This document shows positions 7,968-18,504 of a DNA stretch of 64,000 bases, piece after piece. The translations under genes and the position numbers were made by a program. A model generated the notes under the pieces. It was not told the origin of the DNA, made no database searches, and saw only the letters and a program-made list of their open reading frames with translations. This stretch comes from Pseudidiomarina atlantica (lineage in GTDB: Bacteria > Pseudomonadota > Gammaproteobacteria > Enterobacterales > Alteromonadaceae): positions 62,001-126,000 of the forward strand of contig NZ_JPIN01000005.1 in assembly GCF_000753735.1 (NCBI RefSeq). The letters are read 5' to 3'. The stretch's first letter is position 1. The number at the start of each line of letters is the position of its first letter.

Positions 7968-8534
7968 TTATTCGAAGGCGTCGATGACGCGGGTGACGCC
8001 ATTGGTATTACGCGAAATCTCAATTGCCCTCTGCGCCATCGTACGATCGATAAGTCCCATCAAAAAAACCTCACCGTTTTCCGTGACAACTTTGATTTTA
8101 TTCGCATCCACTTCTTCATCAGTGACCATTTTGGCTTTGATCTTACTGGTGAGCCAACTGTCTTTGCTGATGCGTGACAAAGGAATCACCTCTTGCACGC
8201 GCAGTTCATTGTGCACACGTTGCACGCCGTTTTCATCGCGTGCGATGCGGGCGGCAAATTCAGCTAGCCCGGCGTTCGGAACTTGTCCAAGCAGCAAGAC
8301 TGAACGGTTGAACGAAACGACCTGGATGCGACTTTCGCTAAGGCGTTCTTCACCTTTAAGTGCTGCTATCACCCGAATCTCAATCGCTTGATCATCAACT
8401 TGTGTGCCTATGGTGCGCGAGTCGGTAGCTGACGAAATACCGACTGCGGTCGCGCCAACGAGAGCAGCGGTGCAACCCGAAAGACTCAAAACGGCGGTGA
8501 GTGCCAGTGCAGGAAATGCAAGTGAACTGCGCAT
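7968..8534 (-). CDS. dolP: DolP/YraP-like outer-membrane lipoprotein with two BON domains
   Basis: 188 residues. A lipoprotein signal ends in the lipobox LSGC (about residues 17-20). Two BON domains follow (about 40-105 and 115-188), the second ending in NGEVFLMGLIDRTMAQRAIE. DolP binds anionic lipid at the division site and supports outer-membrane integrity. Its ATG overlaps the diaA stop as TAATG, so the two are coupled. It is the last gene of lpoA-yraN-diaA-dolP. Confidence 0.93.
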   Translation of the reverse strand: MRSSLAFPALALTAVLSLSGCTAALVGATAVGISSATDSRTIGTQVDDQAIEIRVIAALKGEERLSESRIQVVSFNRSVLLLGQVPNAGLAEFAARIARDENGVQRVHNELRVQEVIPLSRISKDSWLTSKIKAKMVTDEEVDANKIKVVTENGEVFLMGLIDRTMAQRAIEISRNTNGVTRVIDAFE

Positions 8535-9106
8535 TAGTAACTCTCCTCCTGTGGAAAAATCTGTTGCTCAGCAAGGCTGCAGAGCATATTAACGAGTTGC
8601 AGCAAATGTTCGGTAACACGCGCTGAATTACGCGATGGAATGCGAATTTCAACATCATCTGGACCGAGTAAACCGGCGACATCCTGATCGCCATCGTTGG
8701 TCAGGGCGATGATTAGCATGTCGCGGCTCAATGCGGCTTCCATCGCACGGCTGACGCGTGGAGCACGATTGCCAGCACTCAAAACAACCAAGACATCGTT
8801 GGGTTGCCCAACGGCAAGAATTTGCTGCGAGAAGATTGCTTCGTGCTCGTTCGCCCCGTAATCTGCATGGAGCGCATGCACCGGGAACGGCGGGCGTTCA
8901 AATTGCAAACCTGTCAGCATAATATGGGCAAAATGGCGGGCGCTGGCATGGGCCATACTTTCGCCACAACAATAAATTTTTTGGCCGCGTAATAATGAGT
9001 CAACTAGTAGCTCCGCTGCTGCCATGACAGGCTCTTGCAGCAAATCTGCACTGGCGATTTGAGTTTGAATACACTCAGTAAAGATGGCTTTGACCGGCTC
9101 TTGCAT
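8534..9106 (-). CDS. diaA: DiaA, SIS-domain DnaA initiator-associating protein
   Basis: 190 residues forming a single sugar-isomerase (SIS) fold: a helical lead, then KIYCCGESMAHASARHFAHI and VLVVLSAGNRAPRVSRAME. DiaA tetramers bind DnaA and help assemble it on oriC. GmhA is a paralogous alternative, but the place between yraN and dolP and the E. coli-like gene order favour DiaA. Confidence 0.92.
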   Translation of the reverse strand: MQEPVKAIFTECIQTQIASADLLQEPVMAAAELLVDSLLRGQKIYCCGESMAHASARHFAHIMLTGLQFERPPFPVHALHADYGANEHEAIFSQQILAVGQPNDVLVVLSAGNRAPRVSRAMEAALSRDMLIIALTNDGDQDVAGLLGPDDVEIRIPSRNSARVTEHLLQLVNMLCSLAEQQIFPQEESY

Positions 9107-9115
9107 AAGTCCTCG

Positions 9116-9466
9116 TTAAAATGCATCAGGCAACCAATAGAGCTGCTCGGGCTGTTGGCAAATGGCGATTACATCGAAACGCATGGGCGTTACATGTTCG
9201 TCAAGTCGGCGCGATAGTAAATAAAATTGCGCACTACGTCTAACACGTAGACACTGATCGGGTGTGATTTGTTCGACCACGGTGGCAAAGTCTTCGTTTC
9301 TGCGAGTTTTGACTTCTACAAACACCCAAGTGGCACCATCACGCATAATGATATCGATTTCGCCCAATTCGCAGCGAAAATTCTGCTCGACTAGTTTTAA
9401 CCCGCGCGCCTCTAAGTAAACTAGGGCAGCAGCTTCACCTTCATTGCCCAAATCATGTGCCAGCAT
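9116..9466 (-). CDS. yraN: YraN family (UPF0102) endonuclease-like protein
   Basis: 116 residues with the GNEGEAAALVYLEARG lead and the PD-(D/E)XK-like core CELGEIDIIMRDG...VFVEVKTRR of UPF0102. The fold resembles Holliday-junction resolvases; the function is not established. Lies between lpoA and diaA on the same strand. Confidence 0.93.
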   Translation of the reverse strand: MLAHDLGNEGEAAALVYLEARGLKLVEQNFRCELGEIDIIMRDGATWVFVEVKTRRNEDFATVVEQITPDQCLRVRRSAQFYLLSRRLDEHVTPMRFDVIAICQQPEQLYWLPDAF

Positions 9467-9495
9467 CCTTGCGGCTCCTATTCATGGTTAAGCGG

Positions 9496-11310
9496 TTATT
9501 CAGCGACCACTTTATGTCCGTCGTATTGTGCCCAGTCTAATTCGCGTTGCAGCGCTGTAGGGCTACCGTAAAGCTCTCCAGTTAAGCCAGCAAGCCGAAA
9601 ACCCGGCAGCGCCGCAAGTACGTGGCGATGACGACTTAACAGGATGGCATCATGACCAAAGGCGGCAAGTCGCGCCAATGAATAACCCCAGCTCTTGCGT
9701 AGCGCCAAGAGATCATTCAACTCGTTAGAACGAGGGTGGCCGGGGACTAACCATGGTGCTTCGGTAAAATGCACTTCGTTCAAATCATTTTCGCTCAGTT
9801 GGTCACGCAAGATATGGCTAGCGGACGTGGCGTATACTGGGATGCGCTGATTGAACGGTGAAATATTGACATCAATGAAGGGTTTTAGCAGTCGAGTCTG
9901 CTCAATATTGCCGGGCAAAAAGATAACATCGAAATCTTCCCGGCTACGTGGCTCGGCATCGACAAGAATTTTGCCGGCGGCGATTTTGACCTGCCAAATG
10001 CGTGCATCACTGGCACTGACTCCCAACTTCTCTTGCACGATAGTTTTCATGTCTTCTGGAGTGCGGTAATAACCACTTTCGATAGTTGCCTCTGGTTGCA
10101 AAGCTCGAAAGGCCTCAGTGAAGTTATTGACCGCGCTACGACCACTATTACTATCTGCCGCTAGCACCAGTGGCTTTTGATAGCCTCGTTCAACTAAGGT
10201 GTGGGCAATTTGCGCAATTTCCCATTCCGGCTCTAACGCAAACCACATGGTTGGTGAGGTACCTAATTCACTGGCATTATTGAGGGCAAACCAAGGGGTT
10301 GCGGTCTGCTCGAGCGCCGCACCATCGACTTTGCTGACATTATCTTTCAGCAATGGACCGATAACGATATCGGCTTGCGTGCGTTGCACTTCTTCGCTGA
10401 GCGTGATGAAGTCGAAGTTTGCCGTATCACGGACCACGATTTGCAATTGTGGTAACTCGCCCAGCGCCAAAATCATGCCATCCAGCACCGCTTGCCCTTG
10501 CTCAGCAAATTGTCCTGAAAGAGGCAGCAGGACTAACGCAACTTGGCTCGTCAAAGGCTGTAGATTCTGCTGCAAAACTTGAGCGACCGCTTGTGCAGGA
10601 TGTGAACGATAACGTAACTGCCAGCCCTGAATTGCCGACACATCCTCATTTTTCGCTTGTTCATGTGCGGCTTGTAACAACGCTAACCAGCCGCGGGCTA
10701 AGTCACCTGTGGCGGTAAGTTGTTGCGGTTGATGCGCGTCGCGTAGGACCGACCAAACAACGTCACTGGATTCGGCTTCAGCGGCGGCTGCGAGATAATC
10801 TAATTGATACTGAGCTGCTTGTTGCGGTTGGCGCATTTGCACGGCAAGATCTCGCGCCAGACGCAAGGTTGCCGGTGCTACGTCGGCAGAAGCTAATAGT
10901 GGGGCTAATGACTGTTCGGCGGCTTGCCACTGCTTTTGACTGGCAAACCACTGCGCTTCAGCAAATCGGATCTGTCGTTGTTGGCTCTCGCTCAATCGGT
11001 GCGTAAACCGTCGCAATTCACTCAGGAGCAAAGCACTGGTTTGCCATTCACCCTGCTCCTGCTTTGTGGCTAAGGCCTCGATTAGGATACTTAGCTGCCG
11101 TGTTTGCGATGATTCGGCTGCTACTTCCGCTAAGATTTCAGCCAAATCCTGCGCATCGGTGTTGACCTCTGGCACTGTGACCGTGTCGATGTCCGATGCA
11201 ACGCGATCGTCTGATGCTGAGGGTTGCGTGCGATCTGAGCTTGCACAGGCTGTTAGGGTACAAACCAGTATGCAGAGGAATAATTTCTTTGGCACAATAG
11301 ACAAACTCAC
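9496..11310 (-). CDS. lpoA: LpoA, outer-membrane lipoprotein activator of PBP1A
   Basis: 604 residues with a lipobox LTAC near residue 22. The N-terminal part is TPR-like and rich in Ala/Gln; the C-terminal part has the periplasmic-binding-protein fold typical of LpoA (VALVLLPLSGQFAEQGQAVL near residue 258). It is somewhat shorter than E. coli LpoA (678). LpoA spans the periplasm to stimulate the transpeptidase of PBP1A. Divergent from rsmI across a 95-bp gap; first gene of the minus-strand cluster. Confidence 0.93.
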   Translation of the reverse strand: MSLSIVPKKLFLCILVCTLTACASSDRTQPSASDDRVASDIDTVTVPEVNTDAQDLAEILAEVAAESSQTRQLSILIEALATKQEQGEWQTSALLLSELRRFTHRLSESQQRQIRFAEAQWFASQKQWQAAEQSLAPLLASADVAPATLRLARDLAVQMRQPQQAAQYQLDYLAAAAEAESSDVVWSVLRDAHQPQQLTATGDLARGWLALLQAAHEQAKNEDVSAIQGWQLRYRSHPAQAVAQVLQQNLQPLTSQVALVLLPLSGQFAEQGQAVLDGMILALGELPQLQIVVRDTANFDFITLSEEVQRTQADIVIGPLLKDNVSKVDGAALEQTATPWFALNNASELGTSPTMWFALEPEWEIAQIAHTLVERGYQKPLVLAADSNSGRSAVNNFTEAFRALQPEATIESGYYRTPEDMKTIVQEKLGVSASDARIWQVKIAAGKILVDAEPRSREDFDVIFLPGNIEQTRLLKPFIDVNISPFNQRIPVYATSASHILRDQLSENDLNEVHFTEAPWLVPGHPRSNELNDLLALRKSWGYSLARLAAFGHDAILLSRHRHVLAALPGFRLAGLTGELYGSPTALQRELDWAQYDGHKVVAE

Positions 11311-11405
11311 CAGTGGCTGCTCACATTATCCAGAAATGTAGTCATACTATAAACCTAGCCACCCAGCGAAACAACGTAACGGGGCAAATCTTACAAGGGG
11401 TTAAC

Positions 11406-12260
11406 ATGACGCAACCACAGCCCGGCATACTCTACATCGTCCCAACGCCGATTGGTAATCTGGGCGATTTGTCGCCGCGTGCACAGCAAGTGCTACAACA
11501 AGTGGCGGCAATTGCCGCGGAAGATACCCGCCATAGTCGGCAGCTTTTGCAGCAATTTGCGATTGATAACGAAGTGTTCGCGTTGCATGAGCATAACGAA
11601 CGTGAGCGCGCCGCGCGAGTGATTGAGCGGCTGCAACGGGGTGAGGACTTAGCGCTGATTAGCGATGCCGGCACGCCACTGATCAGCGATCCTGGTTATG
11701 TCTTGGTGCAGCAAGCGCGGCAGGCTGGAATAAAGGTTGTGGCGTTGCCCGGCCCCTGTGCAATTACCACCGCACTTTCCGGTGCCGGTTTAGCCACCGA
11801 CCGCTTTACTTTTGAAGGCTTTTTGCCGGCCAAGCCCCAACAACGGCGCAAGACGCTCGAAGCCCTGCTGACCGAACCGCGCACTATGGTGTTTTATGAA
11901 TCGCCGCATCGGATAGTGCATGCCCTCGAAGATTTGCAGAGCGTTTTTGGGGCGGAGCGGGAAATGGTGATGGCGCGTGAACTGAGCAAACAGTTTGAGA
12001 CCTTCTTGCACGGCAGTATCGCAGAAGTTCGTGCACAGGTTTTGGCCGATAGCAACCAACAACGCGGTGAGATGGTACTCATCATAGGCGGTGCTGCGGT
12101 GCAGCAAGATACCGATGAAGTCAACGCACAGGCGCTACGCACGGTGCAGCTGCTGCGTCAACACCTACCGCTAAAGAAAGCCGCCGCTTGTGCCGCTGAA
12201 ATTCATGGTGTGCGCAAAAACCAGCTGTATCAACTGGCGCTCGACGCCGATAACACGTAG
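11406..12260 (+). CDS. rsmI: 16S rRNA 2'-O-methyltransferase RsmI (C1402)
   Basis: 284 residues from ATG 11406, chosen for the AAGGGG site at 11395-11400 and the family start GILYIVPTPIGNLGDLSPRA. It has the tetrapyrrole-methylase (SAM) fold with AAEDTRHSR and SDAGTPLISDPGY. It methylates the ribose of C1402 in the decoding centre. Divergent from lpoA. The TAG stop (12258-12260) overlaps the likely -10 of rnpB. Confidence 0.96.
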   Translation: MTQPQPGILYIVPTPIGNLGDLSPRAQQVLQQVAAIAAEDTRHSRQLLQQFAIDNEVFALHEHNERERAARVIERLQRGEDLALISDAGTPLISDPGYVLVQQARQAGIKVVALPGPCAITTALSGAGLATDRFTFEGFLPAKPQQRRKTLEALLTEPRTMVFYESPHRIVHALEDLQSVFGAEREMVMARELSKQFETFLHGSIAEVRAQVLADSNQQRGEMVLIIGGAAVQQDTDEVNAQALRTVQLLRQHLPLKKAAACAAEIHGVRKNQLYQLALDADNT

Positions 12261-12263
12261 AAT
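12235..12263 (+). promoter_or_regulatory. Probable rnpB promoter inside the end of rsmI
   Basis: TAGAAT at 12258-12263 is the -10 candidate, 8 bases before the RNase P RNA 5' end. With a 17-base spacer the -35 would be a poor TGGCGC at 12235-12240. The -10 includes the rsmI stop codon. Confidence 0.5.
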
Positions 12264-12271
12264 GCGCCGCT

Positions 12272-12626
<355 letters not shown>

Positions 12627-12627
<1 letters not shown>

Positions 12628-14921
12628 TATTCCTTATTAGCAGGTGTCGCGCTCAGGCGCACCTGCTCGTTATGTAAATGCGCAAACTTCATAAAGGCGT
12701 CCAAGCGCATACTGCGCCCGTAAAAAAAGCCTTGTTGGAAATGACAGCCTTTGTCGCGCAAGAACTCAACTTGCGAACGTTCTTCCACACCTTCGGCAAT
12801 CACCTGCATATTCAACGTAAAGGCAATTCTTAGCAGCACTTCGACCAAAGCTGTTTGGGTCGGGTTCACCGGCACATTGGCGAGGAAGCCGCGATCGATC
12901 TTGATTACATCAATCGGGTAGGAACGCAAATAATTCAGGCTCGAGTAGCCAGTACCAAAGTCGTCTATTGCAAGGTGTACGCCGGCACTACGTAATTTTT
13001 TGAGGTTGTCGAGTTGCCGTTCTTTGTTGCGCATCAACATCGACTCAGTAATTTCCAGCATCAGACAATCAGCAGGCATGCCGGCTTGCTCAAGTGCAGC
13101 AAGCCAATTGTCCGCGGCATCTTTGTCGTTAAACTCCCGTGGCGAGCGGTTCACCGCAATGGTCAAAGCGAGGCCGTTATCTCGCATTTTTTGCCAGTCT
13201 TTGATGACTTGCTGTAACACGTACTCACCGAGCCAAATAATAGCTCCAGTTTTTTCTGCAATCGGGATGAACTCAGCAGGTGAAATCGCGCCCCGTGTCG
13301 GGTGGTCCCAGCGAATGAGAGCCTCACAGCGGCTTAACAAGCCAGACTGCGTATCAATCACTGGTTGATACTCGACATGAAACTGTTGGGTATCCAATGC
13401 GGTTATCATTTGGTGATGCAAAGCAATGTGCTGCTCAGTGGCTTGGCGTAGATGTTCGTCAAAAAATGACACACTCATAGAGCCCGTCGACTTGGCCGCG
13501 TACAAGGCCAATTCTGCACACTTGATGAGCGCTTGCGCCTCAGTTGCATCACGCGGGAACAAGGCAATTCCCATACTCGCAGTGATATTAATCTGATTGT
13601 GTGCTATTTCAGTGGTGTTCATGATTTCCGATAAACAGCGTCGCGCCATTGCTTCAACTTCGACACTATCTATCGACTGCTGACTGATGATAGCAAACTC
13701 GTCGCCGCCAATACGCCCCAAGATATCCTCTGGTGGCAGCATTGCTGCTAGACGCTCAACCACTTTTTTCAGCAACGCATCACCAATTTCGTGGCCTAAG
13801 GCATCGTTGATATCGCGCAAATGATCAAGATCAAGCAATAAAATCGCAAAGCCGTTATTGTTTATTTCTGCATTTTCAATGCATTGCAACAGTTTGTGAT
13901 TAAAAAATTGCCGATTCGGCAAGTCCGTGAGTGGGTCAAAGCGCGATTGGTAACTGATCGTATAAAAAGCACGGCGTAAGCGACTTTGTGTCACGATCAA
14001 AATACTAAACGCCGTGACGATAAGGGCAATAACACCGCCACCGACGAACCACAGCCAAGTGAAGTCACGATCCGCCGGTAGCCATTGACCATCGCGCGGT
14101 GCAAGGGTGATTTGCCAAGTATCTCCCGGCACGTTAATGGGCATCGAAATATAATCGTCCGTCAGCAATTGTTGTTTGCCGGAAATGAGAGTGGTTTGCT
14201 TTGAATCTGCTGACTGGCGTGTCAACACAACTTGATATTCTGGGTAACGATGCAGTCCTATTTTGTCAAACATTGCTTGATGATCTATCACCAGCGAGAC
14301 AATGCCCCATAATTTGTCTTGCTCATCAAAAATCGGCAGTCGCGCAATTAAAGCAACGCCACCTTGCACCAAATTGACGGGTCCGGCGAGCATAATGTCT
14401 TGGCTGGCAATCGCTAACAGCACCTCGTGGTATTGCCCTGTTACGGTACGATAATCTAAGCCTAAGGCGTCAACATTCTTTTCTTCGGGGTAAACATAAG
14501 AAACAACGAGATCCGGTGCCAAGGCGAGGTGACTGATATCGAGTTCAAGATCCATAAACTCGTCTATCATGCGCTGCAAGCGTTCGCGATCTGGTGTGTC
14601 CTGCCATAGAATTTCTGGTTTCAAGGCACGTAGAACTAGCACATTGGCTTGGATGCGTTGTTCGATACTGGCGCGAATCGCGCTCATTTGTTCGTAGGCG
14701 CGGCGTTTTTCACCTTCAATGATTTGATTACGCTGATTATCGACAATAGCGTACAGGGCATATATCAAACCAAGAGCAATCAATAAGAGACCGACAAAGT
14801 CTCGTACCAACCGAAATTTCGCTTGGCGCGGCGTTACTAAACTGTCAGAGAAGATTAACTTACTGATTAATTTACGCAATGTTCGGGCTTTTTTAATAAT
14901 TATGATTCGCAACTCCATCAT
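12627..14921 (-). CDS. Membrane GGDEF-EAL cyclic di-GMP enzyme with periplasmic sensor
   Basis: 764 residues. A first membrane helix (about 48-67) and a second (about 288-308) flank a periplasmic sensor domain of some 220 residues that looks PDC/CHASE-like. A GGDEF domain follows with an intact RIGGDEFAII motif (near 408), then an EAL domain with EALIRW (near 533), LEITESMLM and DDFGTGYSSL (near 655). Both active-site signatures look intact, so it could make or break cyclic di-GMP; net activity cannot be told. A very basic N-terminal stretch precedes helix 1. Divergent from the dcw cluster and convergent with rnpB. A cyclic di-GMP riboswitch lies about 29 kb away on pilA. Confidence 0.93.
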
Positions 14922-14980
14922 CTAGTACAAAACCACCTGCGTCAAGATGTGTCGCACACCGCAAACTACCGTTTTTTTCC

Positions 14981-15010
14981 TTGACAGTGGGAAAGATCGG
15001 CACCTAGACT
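14981..15010 (+). promoter_or_regulatory. Promoter of the dcw cluster (Pmra)
   Basis: A perfect -35 TTGACA at 14981-14986 and TAGACT at 15005-15010 with an 18-base spacer. It heads the cluster from mraZ onward. Confidence 0.75.
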
Positions 15011-15019
15011 GTCACATTG

Positions 15020-15044
15020 TGGGGATTTGTGGGTAATAGTGGAT
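15020..15044 (+). promoter_or_regulatory. MraZ operator: three direct repeats
   Basis: TGGGG (15020-15024), TGGGT (15030-15034) and TGGAT (15040-15044), each separated by exactly 5 bases. This matches the TGGGN repeats with 5-base spacing bound by E. coli MraZ. They lie between the -10 and the mraZ start and overlap the ribosome-binding region. Confidence 0.8.
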
Positions 15045-15052
15045 CAAAAACT

Positions 15053-15511
15053 ATGTTTCGTGGAGCAGCAGCACTTAGTCTTGATGACAAAGGCCGACTT
15101 GCGATACCAACCAAGTATCGGAAGAGCCTGTTGCTTGATTGCGATGGTCAAATGGTATGTACCATCGATATCAAGCAGCCGTGCCTATTGCTGTATCCCT
15201 TGCCAGAATGGCAAATCATCGAGCAAAAACTTACCACCTTATCAAGCATGAACCCCGCGGAGCGTCGTCTCCAGCGTTTGCTCTTGGGTCATGCCGAAGA
15301 CTGCCAAATGGACAAAAACGGCCGTATCTTGATTGCGCCAACGCTGCGTCAACACGCAGATTTGGACAAGAAAATCATGATCATCGGTCAGTTGAACAAG
15401 TTCGAACTTTGGTCAGAAGCGGCATGGCATGAGCAAATCGCTACCGATATGGCAGCGGAGCAACAAGACGACTTGGCACTCAGTGATCGACTACAAGACT
15501 TCTCATTATAA
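15053..15511 (+). CDS. mraZ: Transcriptional regulator MraZ
   Basis: 152 residues from ATG 15053 ([20 protein letters not shown]), the same length as E. coli MraZ. Two AbrB-like SpoVT domains are visible: [13 protein letters not shown] near residue 10 and the second-half [20 protein letters not shown]. MraZ binds repeats in its own promoter and represses the dcw cluster. Longer in-frame starts at 15017 would place the operator inside the gene and are not supported. The stop overlaps the rsmH start (TAATG). Confidence 0.96.
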   Translation: MFRGAAALSLDDKGRLAIPTKYRKSLLLDCDGQMVCTIDIKQPCLLLYPLPEWQIIEQKLTTLSSMNPAERRLQRLLLGHAEDCQMDKNGRILIAPTLRQHADLDKKIMIIGQLNKFELWSEAAWHEQIATDMAAEQQDDLALSDRLQDFSL

Positions 15512-16458
15512 TGAATCAAGCGCCGCAACATGTATCGGTGCTGTTACAGGAGTCCATTGAGGCTCTTGCCATCAGACCGAACGGAATTTATCTCGATGCT
15601 ACCTTTGGTAGAGGTGGGCATTCGCGTGCGATTCTGGCGCAACTCAATGACCAAGGCCGACTTATTGCTCTGGATCGCGACCCCACCGCGATCGCAGCCG
15701 CAGAGGCGTTGGCAGATGACCCGCGTTTTACCATAGTCCACACCCCATTTTCACGCCTCGAAGAGGTGCTAGACGCGCAGCAACTGCGTGGTGCCATTGA
15801 CGGTATCCTATTTGATCTCGGTGTCTCATCCCCACAACTAGATGACGCTGAACGTGGCTTTAGCTTTATGCGCGAAGGGCCGTTGGATATGCGCATGGAT
15901 ACCAGCCGCGGCATGACCGCGGCAGACTTTGTTAATACCGCAAGCGCCGATGATATTGCTTTTGTCTTGCGCGAATACGGTGAGGAGCGCTTCGCCTGGC
16001 GCATTGCCCAAGCAATCTTGAAACAGCGTGAAGTACAGCCGCTCAGCACCACCAAAGAGTTGGCGACACTGATTGATCAAGCGGTGCCGTTCAAAGATAA
16101 ACACAAACATCCAGCAACCCGCAGTTTCCAAGCGATTCGCATCCATGTAAATGGTGAGCTGGAGGAAATCGAGCAAGCATTGCAAGCTGCTGTAGCTGGC
16201 TTAAAAGCTGGTGGTCGGTTGGCGGTGATTAGCTTCCATAGTCTTGAAGACCGCTTGGTGAAACGCTTTATGCGCGCTCAAAGCAAGGGCAAAGACATTC
16301 CTGCAGGATTGCCGCTGCGCGATGATCAAATCGACCGTGGGCAGACCTTGAAGCTGATTGGCAAGGCGCATAAACCTAGTGCTGAAGAAACCAAGTTGAA
16401 TCCGCGCGCGCGCAGCTCAGTGTTGCGCGTGGCAGAGAGGTTAGCCTATGACAACTAG
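15511..16458 (+). CDS. rsmH: 16S rRNA m4C1402 methyltransferase RsmH (MraW)
   Basis: 315 residues. [13 protein letters not shown] at the N-terminus, the SAM site [15 protein letters not shown], and the [18 protein letters not shown] block identify RsmH. It N4-methylates C1402, the nucleotide whose ribose is methylated by RsmI, encoded 3 kb upstream. The start overlaps the mraZ stop, and ftsL begins inside its last codons. Confidence 0.97.
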   Translation: MNQAPQHVSVLLQESIEALAIRPNGIYLDATFGRGGHSRAILAQLNDQGRLIALDRDPTAIAAAEALADDPRFTIVHTPFSRLEEVLDAQQLRGAIDGILFDLGVSSPQLDDAERGFSFMREGPLDMRMDTSRGMTAADFVNTASADDIAFVLREYGEERFAWRIAQAILKQREVQPLSTTKELATLIDQAVPFKDKHKHPATRSFQAIRIHVNGELEEIEQALQAAVAGLKAGGRLAVISFHSLEDRLVKRFMRAQSKGKDIPAGLPLRDDQIDRGQTLKLIGKAHKPSAEETKLNPRARSSVLRVAERLAYDN

Positions 16459-16765
16459 TCGTGTGCCCAACCTCATCTCGGTGTTGTTCGCTGATCTGCG
16501 GCAGCAAAAGTTGCTGCTATTGCTACTGCTCGTCAGTTTAGCAACCGCCTTTAGCGTGATTTATATCGCCCACAGCAATCGTTTGTTAACTATTGAACGC
16601 GATACGTTGTTGTCAGAGCGCGACGAAATCGACATCGAATGGCGTCACTTGCAAATCGAACAGACGGCGCTCACCGAGCACAGTCGGGTCGAGCGCATTG
16701 CCAGTCAACGCTTGGACATGGTCCGTCCAGAAGGCGAACAGGAGGTGCTAGTGCCATGGCAATAA
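16448..16765 (+). CDS. ftsL: Cell division protein FtsL
   Basis: 105 residues: a short cytosolic N-terminus, one membrane helix (about 23-40, [20 protein letters not shown]) and a periplasmic leucine-zipper-like coiled coil. This is the FtsL layout; it joins FtsB and FtsQ in the divisome. The family is poorly conserved, so the position between rsmH and ftsI is the strongest evidence. It overlaps both neighbours. Confidence 0.94.
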   Translation: MTTSRVPNLISVLFADLRQQKLLLLLLLVSLATAFSVIYIAHSNRLLTIERDTLLSERDEIDIEWRHLQIEQTALTEHSRVERIASQRLDMVRPEGEQEVLVPWQ

Positions 16766-18504
16766 CACCTCGTAAACGCGGCAACAAAAAAGTGGCCCAG
16801 CCGCACTTGGGCAATGGCCGCTTCTATTTCGCCTTGTTGGTGGTCGGCCTGGTGTTCGGCAGTCTGGTCGCGCGCGCAGCTTACATTCAGGTGATTGAAC
16901 CTGAACAATTGATATATGAGGGGGACCGCCGCTCATTGCGTGCTGACCCAACCACGGTGCAGCGCGGCACCATCACTGATCGACATGGTCGTGAGCTGGC
17001 GGTGAGTGTGCCGGTACAAACCGTCTGGGCCGATCCGCAGCGGGTGCACGAGGGCAATGGTCTTGCCAACCGTGAGCGTTGGTTAGCGCTCGCTGAAGTC
17101 TTCCGTACTGACGCTGAAAGCTTGATGGCGCGGGTTGAAGATCCGAGTCGTCGGTTCGTCTATCTCGAGCGCAAGGTCACTCCAGCGGTCGCCGAATACG
17201 TGCGCCAGTTGGGCATTCCAGGTGTGTACTTGAAAACCGAATCACGGCGGTTTTACCCAGTGGGTGAAATCGCAGCTCATTTAGTTGGCTTCACTGACAT
17301 CGATGGCAAGGGCATTGAAGGTCTTGAAGCTGCTTTTAACGAGGTTCTTACAGGGAAGCCGGGAGAGCGGCTATACCGCAAGGATGCACAAGGACGGGTT
17401 GTTGAAGAAGTGCGAGTCACCGCTGCTGAACAACCACAACAATTAACGCTCAGTATTGATCAACGTTTGCAATCTCTAGCCTATGCCGAGTTAAAAAAAG
17501 CCGTGCGCTATCATCAGGCAACCTCGGGCTCAGTAGTGATTGTTGACGTTGATACTGGCGAAGTGCTGGCGATGGTCAACAGCCCGTCCTTTAACCCAAA
17601 TAATCGCGCTGATTTGCAACCACACCGGATGCGTAATCGGGCGATTACCGACGCCTACGAGCCGGGTTCAACCATGAAGCCATTGGTGGTGTTGGCCGGA
17701 CTTGAAGCGGGCGTCATTGAAAAAGATACCGTTATCGATACCAGTCCAGGTTGGATGCGCCTGGGGGGGCGGCGCGTCAGCGATCCGATCAACCGCGGTG
17801 AGCAAAGCATTACCGAGATTTTACAGAACTCCAGCAACATGGGGTCGTCCAAGATTGCGCTCGCAACGGGCGTAGAGAAACTGCTGGCAACCTATGCCGC
17901 AGTCGGTCTTGGTAACGACACAGGAATTAGCATGGTGGGTGAGAGTTATGGCGTGTTGCAGCATCGCACACGTTGGTCAGATTTTGAAATAGCGACTTTA
18001 TCATTTGGTTACGGCTTGACCGCGACCACTTTGCAGTTAGCTCAAGCGTACAGTGTGATTGCTAATGGCGGCGTGTATCGACCGCTGACCATCATACGGC
18101 GCGAAGAGGGACAATTGCCGCCGGGTGAACGCGTGGTGGACGCAGGCAATGCGGAAGCCGTGTTACTGATGCTCGAGCAAGTAGTCGCCGATGGCAGTGC
18201 CAAAAATGCACGGGTTCCAGGTTATCGCGTGGCGGGCAAAACCGGCACTGCCCGTAAAGCGATTGCCGGTGGCTACGGTGACGAATATGTAACCTTATTT
18301 GCCGGTGTTGCGCCGGTAAGTGACCCACGCATTGCGGTAGTGGTCACCATTAACGAACCGAGTGGCGACGATTATTACGGTAGCACCGTGTCGGCACCCA
18401 TTTTTGCCGAAATCGTTGGTGATGCTTTACGCGCGATGAACGTTGCACCTGACCACTTGGAAGATACGCAGTTACGGGTTGCTGGGTTTGGAGGTGCAGA
18501 ATGA
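16756..18504 (+). CDS. ftsI: Peptidoglycan transpeptidase FtsI (PBP3)
   Basis: 582 residues from ATG 16756, preceded by an ideal AGGAGGTG at 16739-16746. A longer in-frame reading from 16639 lies within ftsL and is not used. One N-terminal membrane helix (about 23-42) leads to the PBP dimerisation domain and the transpeptidase domain with S305-T-M-K308, SSN (in QNSSNMGSSK) and KTGTARK. It makes septal cross-links together with FtsW. Confidence 0.97.
   Translation: MAITPRKRGNKKVAQPHLGNGRFYFALLVVGLVFGSLVARAAYIQVIEPEQLIYEGDRRSLRADPTTVQRGTITDRHGRELAVSVPVQTVWADPQRVHEGNGLANRERWLALAEVFRTDAESLMARVEDPSRRFVYLERKVTPAVAEYVRQLGIPGVYLKTESRRFYPVGEIAAHLVGFTDIDGKGIEGLEAAFNEVLTGKPGERLYRKDAQGRVVEEVRVTAAEQPQQLTLSIDQRLQSLAYAELKKAVRYHQATSGSVVIVDVDTGEVLAMVNSPSFNPNNRADLQPHRMRNRAITDAYEPGSTMKPLVVLAGLEAGVIEKDTVIDTSPGWMRLGGRRVSDPINRGEQSITEILQNSSNMGSSKIALATGVEKLLATYAAVGLGNDTGISMVGESYGVLQHRTRWSDFEIATLSFGYGLTATTLQLAQAYSVIANGGVYRPLTIIRREEGQLPPGERVVDAGNAEAVLLMLEQVVADGSAKNARVPGYRVAGKTGTARKAIAGGYGDEYVTLFAGVAPVSDPRIAVVVTINEPSGDDYYGSTVSAPIFAEIVGDALRAMNVAPDHLEDTQLRVAGFGGAE

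Noticed and set aside
16639-16755. Upstream extension of ftsI inside ftsL
   Set aside because: The extension is the shifted frame of ftsL, and AGGAGGTG at 16739-16746 clearly serves ATG 16756.
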